Positions 25,960 to 34,288 of a DNA stretch of 64,000 bases are shown in pieces. A model generated the notes under the pieces. That model searched no databases. It saw only the letters and a program-made list of their open reading frames with translations, and was not told the DNA's origin. A program made the translations under genes and the position numbers. Each line of letters begins with the position of its first letter. The stretch's first letter is position 1. Origin of the DNA: CAYXDO01 sp964463485 (GTDB taxonomy: Bacteria; Myxococcota; Kuafuiibacteriia; Kuafuiibacteriales; Kuafuiibacteriaceae); assembly GCA_964463485.1 (NCBI GenBank), contig CAYXDO010000015.1:41826-105825 (forward strand). Direction: 5' to 3'.

Positions 25960-27096
25960 TCAGTACTGCGGTTCCTGGCCGATTTTGTACCAAGTGACTT
26001 TGTCACTCGGCGGAAACAGTGACTGCACCGACGCGTAGATCTGGCCCTTGATCGCGTAGGCGTTCACGTTGGCCTCGAGGCCGGCCTTGGTCATCGAGAT
26101 TCGCTCGGCCTTCTTCCAGCCGGCGGGCGCCCGTCCGAGCTTGGTAGCGGTCTTGTCGTCTCCGAAGAGCGCGTCCTTCACCATGCCTCGAATCACGGCC
26201 TTCCGGTCGGCTTCGGTCGGTGCCATGATCGACGCGCCTTCGGCGTCCTCCACTTTCACGGTGAAGTTGAACTTCTTGGCCGGATGCGCAGGATCGAACG
26301 GCCGAACGTATTCGAGCTCCACCTTGTGCGTGCCCACCGTGTTCAAGAACCCATCCGTCTTCCAGACGAGCTTGGTGTGACCGCCCGCGCCGACCGGCCC
26401 GCCGGCCCCGGGGCCCACGTACTCATTGGTGGCCGGATGGCCGAAGGTCTTGTCGGTCGAGTTGACCTGCCACTTGTATCCGGTCGTCGCGTTCGACCCC
26501 AGCTCGACGATGACGTCTTCGCCGCGCTTGACCGTGATGGTCTTGCCGTTGTCGTCGTCGCCGAGCTTGTTCACTTTGGCCGACGCGGCCTCCTTCACGT
26601 TCAGGGTGAAGGTGAATTTCTTGGCCGGATGGGCCGCATCGAAGGGACGCACGTACTCGAGCTCGACCTTGTGCTTCCCGACCGTATTCAAGAACCCATC
26701 GGTCTTCCAGATGAGTTGGGCAACTCCGCCGCCCCCCACCGGACCGCTCGAACCCGGACCGATGTACTCGTTCGACACGGGATGGCCGAGGGTCTTGTCG
26801 GTGGAGCTGACTTGCCACTTGTACCCAGTCGTGGCGTTCGCCGGCAACTTCACGACGACGTTCTCGCCCTTGGTCACATCGATCGTCTTGCCGTTGTCGT
26901 CCTCACCGATTCGGACACCGGTAATCATCTTGCCGCGCGTGCTCGACGGGCCGCCCAGTCGGCTCGCAGCCGAGGTGCCTACACGCTCCGCGGTATCGAG
27001 CGCCTTCTTGCTGCTCTTCTTCTTCGCCGTGGTGGGTTCAGTGGAAGTCGAGTGGACGGCGCCGGCCCCACCGGCTTTTCGGATGCTGCTGCTCAT
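25960..27096 (-). CDS. Tandem chagasin-type cysteine protease inhibitor (MEROPS I42-like)
   Basis: A 378-aa protein. ATG 27096 has AGAGG six bases upstream. The first 60 residues are Ser/Lys-rich (TTAKKKSSKKALDTAERVG) without signal peptide. Two chagasin-like domains follow at about residues 61-168 and 172-280; they are 79 of 108 residues identical, so the duplication is fairly recent. Each has the family's three loops: NATTGYKW, GPVGGGG or GPVGAGG, and YVRPFD (where chagasin has R-P-W). The last 95 residues (VKDALFGDDKTATKLGRAP and onward) are of unknown type. Known members block papain-like cysteine proteases. A perfect TTGACA lies upstream at 27174-27179. Confidence 0.85.
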   Translation of the reverse strand: MSSSIRKAGGAGAVHSTSTEPTTAKKKSSKKALDTAERVGTSAASRLGGPSSTRGKMITGVRIGEDDNGKTIDVTKGENVVVKLPANATTGYKWQVSSTDKTLGHPVSNEYIGPGSSGPVGGGGVAQLIWKTDGFLNTVGKHKVELEYVRPFDAAHPAKKFTFTLNVKEAASAKVNKLGDDDNGKTITVKRGEDVIVELGSNATTGYKWQVNSTDKTFGHPATNEYVGPGAGGPVGAGGHTKLVWKTDGFLNTVGTHKVELEYVRPFDPAHPAKKFNFTVKVEDAEGASIMAPTEADRKAVIRGMVKDALFGDDKTATKLGRAPAGWKKAERISMTKAGLEANVNAYAIKGQIYASVQSLFPPSDKVTWYKIGQEPQY

Positions 27097-27150
27097 GATC
27101 GCCTCTGAAGATCGAACTGTGTCGGTCTTCTCCGGAGTTAATTGTGGGCC

Positions 27151-27179
27151 TATGTCGGTCGAACGAACGAATTTGTCAA
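27151..27179 (-). promoter_or_regulatory. Candidate sigma-70 promoter of the chagasin gene
   Basis: On the minus strand a perfect -35 TTGACA (27174-27179) is followed after 17 bp by a poor -10 GACATA (27151-27156). It would give a leader of about 48 nt with an AGAGG ribosome binding site. The neighbouring divergent gene starts at 27276. Confidence 0.4.
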
Positions 27180-27275
27180 GGGAAAACCGGGCGCGTCTGC
27201 TGACGGAGCCCCAGACACGAAGCCGCAAGTGATCCGGAGCAACAGTGGGTCGCTTCAGCCGATAACGAGAGCAGG

Positions 27276-28877
27276 TTGAATCCGCCAATCCATCGGGCTC
27301 GGTGTGTCTTAGTCTTCGCTGTCTTCGCCGCTTGCGGAGACTCGGGATCGATCGGGAGGACGCCGCCCTATCTGGCTGCATCGGCCGACAAGATCGACTT
27401 TGGGGAGCGGACGGTCGGGACGGACGAAGAGCGCACGATCTACCTCATCAACAAAGGTCAGACGCCGCTCGAGCTCGAGATTCCGTCCGGAGACACACTC
27501 AACGGCATTTTCGCGGTGCTCTTGGATGAGTTCACGGTGGCCGGAGAGCAGGACACAGTGGCTCGGGTTCGTTTCGAGCCCGCCGATCCGGTCTCCTACG
27601 AGACGGTGCTGCACGTACGCAACAACAGCTCGAACCAGCCGGAGCTGAGTATCCAGGTGCTCGGGGTGGGGATCGAGCGAGACCCGTGCGACGGCGTGGA
27701 CTGCTCCGCCGCGCCGGCGCCGTCGTGTGTATCCGAGTCGACCAGTCGTCACTACGAGCCGCTCGGAGTGTGCAACGCCGGTCATTGCGAGCATCAGTAC
27801 CAGGACGACGTTTGCGAGCGTGGGTGCGACGTCACGAGCGGAGTCTGCCGGCGAGACCCGTGTGAAGGGCTCGCGTGCAACACGCCACCGAGCCCGTGTT
27901 TCTTTGCGCAGGGCGCGTGTCGCGACGGCGCGTGCCAATACGAGCCCAACAACGCGGGCGTCTGCAGTGACTCGAGCCCGTGTACTCAGAACGACCGTTG
28001 TGCGGAGGGCAACTGCGTGGGTGACCCCATCGTGTGCTCGACGCCTCCGGACCCGCTCTGTGTAGACTCGACGACGCGGGAGGTAGCCAACCCGCAGGGC
28101 GTATGCAACCCGGCGACCGGGGGTTGTGAGTATGCCGTTCAGCGTCAGTTTTGTGAGTTTGGATGTCTACCTCAAGGCTGTGACGGCGACCCTTGCATGG
28201 GTGTGGACTGTAACATGCCTCCGGCCACGCAATGCTTTTCGCAGACGGGCGTGTGTGAGCTCGGCGTATGCAGCTACGAGTTGGTGGCGGGCCCTTGCGA
28301 CGACGGCGACCCCTGCTCCCTCAACGACGCCTGTCGTATCGGCAGCTGTGTAGGCCAACCCACGATCTGCAACTCACCGCCGCCGCCGGACTGCGCCGCG
28401 CCCGACACGCGGCGTGTGTATGACACGAGCGGCGTGTGCACCAACGGCGCTTGTGAGTACGGAGCCACGACCGTCGCCTGCAACGACAGCAACGCGTGCA
28501 CGGCGGGCGACTACTGCAGCGCCGGTGCTTGTCACAGCGGCAGTGGGGTCAATTGCGACGACGGCAACCCATGCACGAGTGATAGCTGCGATCCGGGCGC
28601 GGGGTGCCGACACACCGCGATCAGCGGCGGGAGCTGCGTGAGCCCGAGCGGCGCGTGCCCCACGGGTACGTGCTCGTCCGGGACCTGCGTGCCCGTACCC
28701 AACGTGACTTGTGTGGCCACGTACCAGGCCGACTTGTGCAACGACGTGGAGGTCGCCGGAATATGCGCTGCGAGCGGCGACTGCGTGGTGAGTCAAACGC
28801 CCCCCGAGTTCTATTGCCCGTGGTGTTACGGCATCTGCCTGCAGTGTTATTTCATCCAGCTCTGCATCCCGTTCTGA
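27276..28877 (+). CDS. Cys-rich repeat lipoprotein with N-terminal ASH-like domain
   Basis: A 533-aa secreted protein starting at TTG 27276 (AGCAGG just upstream). The N-terminus has a signal peptide with lipobox FAAC (HRARCVLVFAVFAACGDS). Residues about 40-130 form an immunoglobulin-like domain of the choice-of-anchor/ASH kind (IDFGERTVGTDEERTIYLIN). The rest is a series of Cys-rich units of 35-45 residues opening with DPCxGxxC and containing GVCxxGxCxY, e.g. DPCEGLACNTPPSPC, GDPCMGVDCNMPPATQ; about 50 Cys in total. The closing segment CPWCYGICLQCYFIQLCIPF differs from the repeats and is very hydrophobic. Probably a surface adhesin or matrix protein held by disulfides; function not known. 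Confidence 0.75.
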   Translation: MNPPIHRARCVLVFAVFAACGDSGSIGRTPPYLAASADKIDFGERTVGTDEERTIYLINKGQTPLELEIPSGDTLNGIFAVLLDEFTVAGEQDTVARVRFEPADPVSYETVLHVRNNSSNQPELSIQVLGVGIERDPCDGVDCSAAPAPSCVSESTSRHYEPLGVCNAGHCEHQYQDDVCERGCDVTSGVCRRDPCEGLACNTPPSPCFFAQGACRDGACQYEPNNAGVCSDSSPCTQNDRCAEGNCVGDPIVCSTPPDPLCVDSTTREVANPQGVCNPATGGCEYAVQRQFCEFGCLPQGCDGDPCMGVDCNMPPATQCFSQTGVCELGVCSYELVAGPCDDGDPCSLNDACRIGSCVGQPTICNSPPPPDCAAPDTRRVYDTSGVCTNGACEYGATTVACNDSNACTAGDYCSAGACHSGSGVNCDDGNPCTSDSCDPGAGCRHTAISGGSCVSPSGACPTGTCSSGTCVPVPNVTCVATYQADLCNDVEVAGICAASGDCVVSQTPPEFYCPWCYGICLQCYFIQLCIPF

Positions 28878-28950
28878 TCCCTTCTGATCCCTCGATTCGC
28901 GCCGATCGAGACCTCTGACGAAGGCGGTTCAACATCGGCCTCCGCCGAAG

Positions 28951-28956
28951 TATAGG
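28951..28956 (+). promoter_or_regulatory. -10-like hexamer TATAGG, 6 nt before ATG 28963
   Basis: TATAGG is followed by exactly 6 nt and the sulfotransferase ATG. A weak -35 TTCAAC lies 17 bp upstream at 28928-28933. No ribosome binding site is present, so a leaderless message is likely. Confidence 0.45.
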
Positions 28957-28962
28957 GCCTCG

Positions 28963-29967
28963 ATGATCGACGCGCATGCCGCGGTCTTCCTGCCCGGCGC
29001 CCAAAAGAGTGGCACGACCGCGCTCTTCTCCGTGATCAGAGACGCCGGAGGACAAGGGCCCAGCATCCCGAAGCGCAAGGAGCCGGTGTTCTTCGCGCTC
29101 CAACCCCATGCGATCGCGCGTTACATCGATTGGTATCGCTCGCTTTACGACGCCAACGATCCGCGACCGTTCGTCGACGGGTCCACCGCGTACTTGTCGT
29201 GTCCGAGCGCGCCGGCGGCCATTCGCTCCTTTTTTCCGAAGGCCAAGATCGTCATCGTACTCAGGGACCCGGTGCTGCGGGCGTACTCGGGCTTTCTGCA
29301 CGAAGCCAAGAAATCACCGTGCCCAGAGCGCCGCACCTTCGAGCAGGTGATCGAAGACGCGTCGACGACCGAGGGCGGAGCTGACAGGGTCGAGCGGGAG
29401 CGCGTGGCTCTGCGGATACGGACAGGGGAGCTCGACCCTTCGCGATACGGCGATCGATATCTCGAGCAGACGGTGGGCGCTCCTTTTAGGGCAGAGCTCG
29501 CGGACCCGTTGTGGGCCTACCTGCATTTTTCCAACAGTCGTTACTCGGAGAAGGTCGATCGGTGGAGGCAGGAATTCGGAGCCGAGAACGTCAAAGTCAC
29601 TTTTCTCGAGCAACTCGTCTCGGACCCCACGCTTCGACTCGGCGAGGTGCTCGACTTCGTCGGCCTGCCTCATACGGGCGCGCTCACGCTGCCGCGTGAG
29701 AACGAGACGAGAGTTCCGAAGGGTTCGGCCGCTCGATTGTTCACGCGAGCTCGTTCGGCTCCTGGCATCCGCGAGGCTTCGAGGTTTCTGCGAGACCTCG
29801 GGTTTGGCGGCGCGATGGAGCGGGTGAAGCGAGGCGGAACCGAGACCAGGAAGTCACTCGATCGAAGCACGTACGATCGGGCCAAGAAGAACCTTTTGGC
29901 CGAGTATGATCGATTCATCCGCGAGGAGCCCAAGCTCGAGGAGTCATGGCGGTTCGGCGCGCACTGA
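28963..29967 (+). CDS. PAPS-dependent sulfotransferase family protein
   Basis: A 334-aa cytoplasmic enzyme. The 5'-phosphosulfate loop is PGAQKSGTTAL at residues 11-21 and the 3'-phosphate loop is IVLRDPVLRAYSGFLHE around residue 97-113, both intact; ERRTFEQVIED and YLEQTVGAPFRAE follow as in sulfotransferases acting on glycans or small molecules. It would move sulfate from PAPS to an unknown acceptor. The link to the glycan cluster 20 kb away is only a guess. It is a single gene facing the convergent CotH gene, with 10 bp between the stops. Confidence 0.88.
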   Translation: MIDAHAAVFLPGAQKSGTTALFSVIRDAGGQGPSIPKRKEPVFFALQPHAIARYIDWYRSLYDANDPRPFVDGSTAYLSCPSAPAAIRSFFPKAKIVIVLRDPVLRAYSGFLHEAKKSPCPERRTFEQVIEDASTTEGGADRVERERVALRIRTGELDPSRYGDRYLEQTVGAPFRAELADPLWAYLHFSNSRYSEKVDRWRQEFGAENVKVTFLEQLVSDPTLRLGEVLDFVGLPHTGALTLPRENETRVPKGSAARLFTRARSAPGIREASRFLRDLGFGGAMERVKRGGTETRKSLDRSTYDRAKKNLLAEYDRFIREEPKLEESWRFGAH

Positions 29968-29977
29968 AGGTCGGCGC

Positions 29978-31732
29978 TCAGCGGCGCTGACTCAGGAGTT
30001 GCGCGTGAACGGAGACGTCGATCGGGGCGTCAGGGGTCGCGGATCCCGTACGGATTTCGATCCACCCCTGCCAGAAAAAGCCCACGACTTCGAGCTCGGC
30101 GCCGGGTCGTGGAATGCGCAACAAGGCACCCGCGACGCTCTCGCCATCGATGGGAACGAGCCCGCTCGCGAGCTTCTGAGGGTCCATCACGACGTACACC
30201 ACTGGGATTGATCCGTCGGCGGTCGTGGAGGCTTGAAGCAAGACGACCCGGCCGAGATCGTTGGGTTCGACGCCGATTCCGGCCGAGCTTCCGACGATCA
30301 AGCCTTCGATCCGCTGGGCGCCGACGGTTGCGGTGAAGGTACCGGTTCCGGTCCGGAAGATGTCTGGGGCAGGGTGAGTTCCGAAGCGGGTTTGGATGTG
30401 CGCCGAGAGTGAGGCGAAGTCGAAGCACAATGGGTCGCGGGCCGGATTGGTCCACTCGGCGCCTCCGAGATCGAGCTCGGCGCGGAGTTGGCGTTCGCGA
30501 GCGGTAACGAACCCTCGGAGCCGCTCGGTCGCGTCGTGGAGGGGCTGAATCGCTGCGGCGGGAACGGCCGGAGCGATCACCCGGGCAGCGCGGTCGATTT
30601 CAGCCCGCATCTGGTCAGCATCCCAAATCTCGTCGAGGATCGACTCGAAGGTTGCGACATACCGTTGGCGGCCTTGCGGGTGGAGATAGAGTCTTCGGGC
30701 CAAATAACCCTCCGCGAGCACGGAGGTCGGTGCGACGTCCCGCGAGTCGAAGATCCCATCGGCGCCCCACGGGATGAAGCGAAACTTCCCATTCACGGGG
30801 TGTCGGTAAACGAAGAAGTTGTTGGTGTTGCCGGCGTAGCCGTCCCAGTGAGCGATCAGACTCTCGACGACCCAGAATCGGTAGAATTGGTCCAGATCGA
30901 CCCAAGGCTCGAGGGACTCGAAGAGTCGAGCGTCGGGGGCGTCCAGCGCCCGAGTGAGCCCTTCGAGGTCGGCGCGATCGTAAGGCGTGTCCTCGTTGGT
31001 CTTCTGTTCGAAGGTTCCGAGCCACTCGTCACGAAAATCGCTGAGCGTGCCTTCATAGAGTTGACCTTCGTCCTCGACGAAATGGCTTCGGAGGAAGGGC
31101 TTGTTGACGGTTTGCAGGTTCACATAGGGCCCGAGCGATTCACCGTTGACGATGACTTCGGCATAGTTGCACCGGGGAGCGGGCAAGCCGGCGCGTCGGA
31201 ACACGTCGTAGCCGAGGCAAGGCTTGATGAGTGTGGGATCCTGCTGGCCGTTGTTGAGGGTGAGAGAGCTCAGCCCCAAGAATTCGAGGCCGGGTAGGTA
31301 CTCGTCGAGCTTGATTTTGAGCGATGGTCGAGTTTCGCTGAGTGAGCCTAGGAAGCCTTTCTTGCGCACGCCGACGTGTTCGAAGCGCTCGCCGTCGATT
31401 CGGACCTGGGCTTTGAAATACGTGAAGGGAGACTCGAAGGGTGCGGCCAGGCACTCCGCGCGCGCCAGCGTGGACTCGAGAGTACGGGTCTGGGACCTCA
31501 GGGCGTCCCAGTCGTGGGGCGCGAGCTCGATTTCGATGGACACGAGGTGGTCGCGATCGAAGAGGGGGTCAGCCATATCTTCTGCGTGAATGGTCGGAGC
31601 GCCGGAGTCGATCTCATGGATCGCAGCGTCGGTGGGTGATTCGGCTCCGGCGTCCCGTGACAGTCGTGTGCCTTCAGTCGTCGACCCGCAGGCGCAGGCG
31701 AGGAGCGCGACCACCAACGCTTTACGACACAC
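29978..31732 (-). CDS. CotH kinase-family lipoprotein
   Basis: A 584-aa protein starting at GTG 31732. The signal MCRKALVVALLACACGSTTE has lipobox LACAC. The CotH fold is seen in order: VSIEIELAPHDWDALRSQTR, VGVRKKGFLGSLSETRPSLK, FLGLSSLTLNNGQQDPTLIK (an N-N-G-x-x-D motif typical of CotH), NLQTVNKPFL and FFVYRHPVNGKFRFIPWGAD. Spore CotH phosphorylates coat proteins and eukaryotic homologues are invasins; in myxobacteria many secreted copies occur without known substrate. Residues 440-584 form a separate domain with Ig-like strands and no known match. No neighbour suggests a partner. Confidence 0.88.
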   Translation of the reverse strand: MCRKALVVALLACACGSTTEGTRLSRDAGAESPTDAAIHEIDSGAPTIHAEDMADPLFDRDHLVSIEIELAPHDWDALRSQTRTLESTLARAECLAAPFESPFTYFKAQVRIDGERFEHVGVRKKGFLGSLSETRPSLKIKLDEYLPGLEFLGLSSLTLNNGQQDPTLIKPCLGYDVFRRAGLPAPRCNYAEVIVNGESLGPYVNLQTVNKPFLRSHFVEDEGQLYEGTLSDFRDEWLGTFEQKTNEDTPYDRADLEGLTRALDAPDARLFESLEPWVDLDQFYRFWVVESLIAHWDGYAGNTNNFFVYRHPVNGKFRFIPWGADGIFDSRDVAPTSVLAEGYLARRLYLHPQGRQRYVATFESILDEIWDADQMRAEIDRAARVIAPAVPAAAIQPLHDATERLRGFVTARERQLRAELDLGGAEWTNPARDPLCFDFASLSAHIQTRFGTHPAPDIFRTGTGTFTATVGAQRIEGLIVGSSAGIGVEPNDLGRVVLLQASTTADGSIPVVYVVMDPQKLASGLVPIDGESVAGALLRIPRPGAELEVVGFFWQGWIEIRTGSATPDAPIDVSVHAQLLSQRR

Positions 31733-31738
31733 GCCGCC

Positions 31739-31744
31739 AGCTTA
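31739..31744 (-). promoter_or_regulatory. -10-like hexamer TAAGCT, 6 nt before GTG 31732
   Basis: On the minus strand TAAGCT, six bases, then GTG of the CotH gene. The same hexamer and spacing occur in front of the gene starting at 60319. It falls between the cotH start and the thiL stop. Confidence 0.35.
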
Positions 31745-31755
31745 CGCCCGTTCGC

Positions 31756-32727
31756 TCATTCCGCGAAGTGAACATATCCGGCCGGAATGGGGGCCCCGCG
31801 GAATTCGAAGGATGGGTTGGACGTGACCGTTCCCAGCCGCGTCAACGAGACGCCCGTGGCCCGCACAATCTGCATGAGCTCGGCCTGGTGTTCGTTCGGA
31901 GCGGTGAACAAGAGCTCGTAGTCTTCGCCGCCGGAGAGCGCGAGCGGGAGGGCAGCGTCACCGAGCAGCCGTTCAAGCTCCGGCTCCACGGGAAGCTCGC
32001 TCAACTCGGCGCCGAGCCCGTGGGGCCCGAGCAGGCGAACGAGGTCACGTCCGAGTCCGTCCGAAATGTCGCAGGCCGCGCGGACGAGCCCGGATTCGCT
32101 GAGTCGCTGACCGATCTCGACTCGCGGAGTGGGGTCGATCAGTCGGCGTTCCAGCTCGGGCCAGGCCTTCAGCGCACCGCGCCTTTGGACCTCGAGGCCA
32201 CCACGCGCGCCGCCCAATGAACCCGTGACGAAGATGCCATCTCCCGGGATGGACGCGGACCTTCGCAAGGTCTTCAGAGGGTCCACGGCGCCAAGGAGAG
32301 TCAGATCGAGCACGAGCGGACCGTCGATGCGCGAGACGTTGCCGCCGATCAAATAAACGCCAAACTCGCCGAGGCGCTCCCTCAACCCTCGACCGATCTC
32401 CGCGAGTCGATCGGCGCTTTCGGAGCCGCTGACGCATACGGAGAGGAGCGCGAAGCGAGGACGAGCTCCCATCGCGGCCAGGTCGCTCAGGTTGACGGCG
32501 GCGAGCTTCCTCCCGATCGACCTCGCCGGAGTGGTTTTTAGGAAATGTGAGCCTTCGACTTGAGCGTCGGTGGTCGCGACGGTTGCGCCGGGAAAGGAGG
32601 TCCAGACCGCAGCGTCGTCGCCGTTATCCACGACGACGTCCGAGGGAGCATCCGCGGGATCGACCAAGAGGCGAATGAGTTGCTCCTCGCCGATTTCGGA
32701 GATGGTTCGCTCCACGTACTCCTCCAC
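31756..32727 (-). CDS. thiL: Thiamine-monophosphate kinase
   Basis: A 323-aa enzyme that phosphorylates thiamine monophosphate to thiamine diphosphate with ATP, the last step of thiamine synthesis. Seen: SEIGEEQLIRLL and DNGDDAAVW near the N-terminus, TTDAQVEGSHFL, LAAMGARPRFALLS, CDISDGLGRDL and LALSGGEDYELLFTAP, all diagnostic ThiL motifs and intact. The start is GTG 32727 or GTG 32715; each has a GGAG just upstream, and a longer start would lie in the preceding gene. It follows the metallophosphoesterase gene after 13 bp, so they are probably one transcript. No other thiamine gene or TPP riboswitch is seen. Confidence 0.93.
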   Translation of the reverse strand: MEEYVERTISEIGEEQLIRLLVDPADAPSDVVVDNGDDAAVWTSFPGATVATTDAQVEGSHFLKTTPARSIGRKLAAVNLSDLAAMGARPRFALLSVCVSGSESADRLAEIGRGLRERLGEFGVYLIGGNVSRIDGPLVLDLTLLGAVDPLKTLRRSASIPGDGIFVTGSLGGARGGLEVQRRGALKAWPELERRLIDPTPRVEIGQRLSESGLVRAACDISDGLGRDLVRLLGPHGLGAELSELPVEPELERLLGDAALPLALSGGEDYELLFTAPNEHQAELMQIVRATGVSLTRLGTVTSNPSFEFRGAPIPAGYVHFAE

Positions 32728-32740
32728 GTACTCTCCACGA

Positions 32741-34288
32741 TCATTCGAGGATGGGGATGTCAGGGAGGGAGCCGCTACGCTGCTCGCGCTCCTCCGTGCG
32801 GGGCGGTAAATCAGCCAGGCGCACGGTCTTCTGGGCTTTGCAGAAGACGCGAAGCTCAGGCCGGCTCTCACTCTCGAGCACCATGTGGGAGAGTTTGCAC
32901 GTGCAGGGAGCTTGGGGATCCAAGTGATCCTGAGTGGGGAACGGGGGAAGCCAACAGCCGGTATTGAGATAGGTGCGACCGTTCGGGAGCGGGATGTTTC
33001 GTCGGACGTGGCTGTGTCCCATGACGACTACGGGCACTTCGAGGGTCTCGGCGATCTTGTCGGCAGCGCGCGCTTGCTTCGGACCGGGCAGCAAGAACCG
33101 GTGTCGCAACATCGACTTGTTGGCTCGCAAGGCCGCCGCGAAGACGAACCCGATGCCGACCAGCTCCAGCCAAGTTCGTTCGACGAACAGGAGCACCAGG
33201 AAGACGAGGAACATCGCGCCGACGGCGAGGAGCACTCGGTCGAGGAACAAGAGCCGCATCAGCTCGGGTAGGTTTCGAATCACCGTGAGGTGGTGAAGAT
33301 TGTCGATCCGTTCGAGCTTCTCGGGATCGATGCCGAACCGGTTCGCTTCTTCGACGAGTCGCTTTTTGTGCTCCTGGTTGTAGCGACCCACGCGCCCGAA
33401 AGTCCATTGACCGGCGAACCATACGATCCGAAGCCCTGCGACCAGGCCCATCCGAACGGTGTAGAGCGCGCCCCCTGGACCCTTTTCTCTGGCCCAGCTG
33501 AGATAGTCCCGCCAACCCCAAGTCTCCACGTGATCCGCGGTGTAGTCACTCATCATGTTCACGAAGAACCGCATCGCGAAGGCCGAGACGGGCGTGTCGA
33601 TCATGCGAGGATTCGTCGGACTGACGGGGTACAGCCAGTGATCGAAGGAGCAATATTCGTCGTACTGGTGTCCGTGCTCGACGTAGATCCGGCCTGGCTC
33701 GAAATAGATCCAGGGGGCAAAAATCACGCGAGACTGAAACTCCGATCGACGCCTCAAGTCGTCGTCGATTTCGGCCGGGTCGTCGCGAAAAGCGAGGGAC
33801 GCGAGCTCCCTGCGGAAGGCTCTTTGGACTTTGGGCCAATAAAACTCCACGTCGTGATTTCCGCGCATCACGACGATCTCCCCGCCGCCTTTGACGAAGC
33901 GAGCGAGGCGGGCGAAGAGGTCTTGGTGATACTCGAGGGTGGTATAGAGCTTCTCGAGGACGCGTTCGGCGGCGGTACCCAGCCCGAATTCTTGTTCCTC
34001 GTTGGTGACGTCGAAGGAGAGGAGGAATCGGCGGCGGTCGTCTCTCACCACGACGACCTCGAGGAAGTCGATGAAGTCGCCGGCCAGGATCAGCTTCCAG
34101 TCACCTTCCTTGCCAGCGGTGTACAGGTCGAGCAGGTCGACGAAGGCGCGATCGAACGCGGGGTTCGGGCGACCTTGAGCGAAGCCGGTGATGAGCTTCT
34201 GGTCACGGCCCACGTGCATGTCGGAGACCACGAGGAGCTTTCGCCCCTTGGTTCCGATGTTCTTGGCTAACTCAGTCCTCGACGACAC
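32741..34288 (-). CDS. Calcineurin-like metallophosphoesterase with internal membrane segment
   Basis: A 515-aa protein beginning at GTG 34288, which overlaps the stop of the GT39 gene by 17 bp. Metal-site motifs appear in family order: VVSDMHVGRD, LAGDFIDFLEV, MRGNHDVEF, EHGHQYDEY and, much later, VMGHSHVRRN with LNTGCW. Between the fourth and fifth motifs lies about 160 residues that include a strongly hydrophobic stretch (VLLAVGAMFLVFLVLLFVER) near residue 360 and probably a second one, which usual enzymes such as LpxH lack. The active site is complete, so hydrolysis of a phosphoester, perhaps a lipid headgroup at the membrane, is likely. Confidence 0.85.
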   Translation of the reverse strand: MSSRTELAKNIGTKGRKLLVVSDMHVGRDQKLITGFAQGRPNPAFDRAFVDLLDLYTAGKEGDWKLILAGDFIDFLEVVVVRDDRRRFLLSFDVTNEEQEFGLGTAAERVLEKLYTTLEYHQDLFARLARFVKGGGEIVVMRGNHDVEFYWPKVQRAFRRELASLAFRDDPAEIDDDLRRRSEFQSRVIFAPWIYFEPGRIYVEHGHQYDEYCSFDHWLYPVSPTNPRMIDTPVSAFAMRFFVNMMSDYTADHVETWGWRDYLSWAREKGPGGALYTVRMGLVAGLRIVWFAGQWTFGRVGRYNQEHKKRLVEEANRFGIDPEKLERIDNLHHLTVIRNLPELMRLLFLDRVLLAVGAMFLVFLVLLFVERTWLELVGIGFVFAAALRANKSMLRHRFLLPGPKQARAADKIAETLEVPVVVMGHSHVRRNIPLPNGRTYLNTGCWLPPFPTQDHLDPQAPCTCKLSHMVLESESRPELRVFCKAQKTVRLADLPPRTEEREQRSGSLPDIPILE

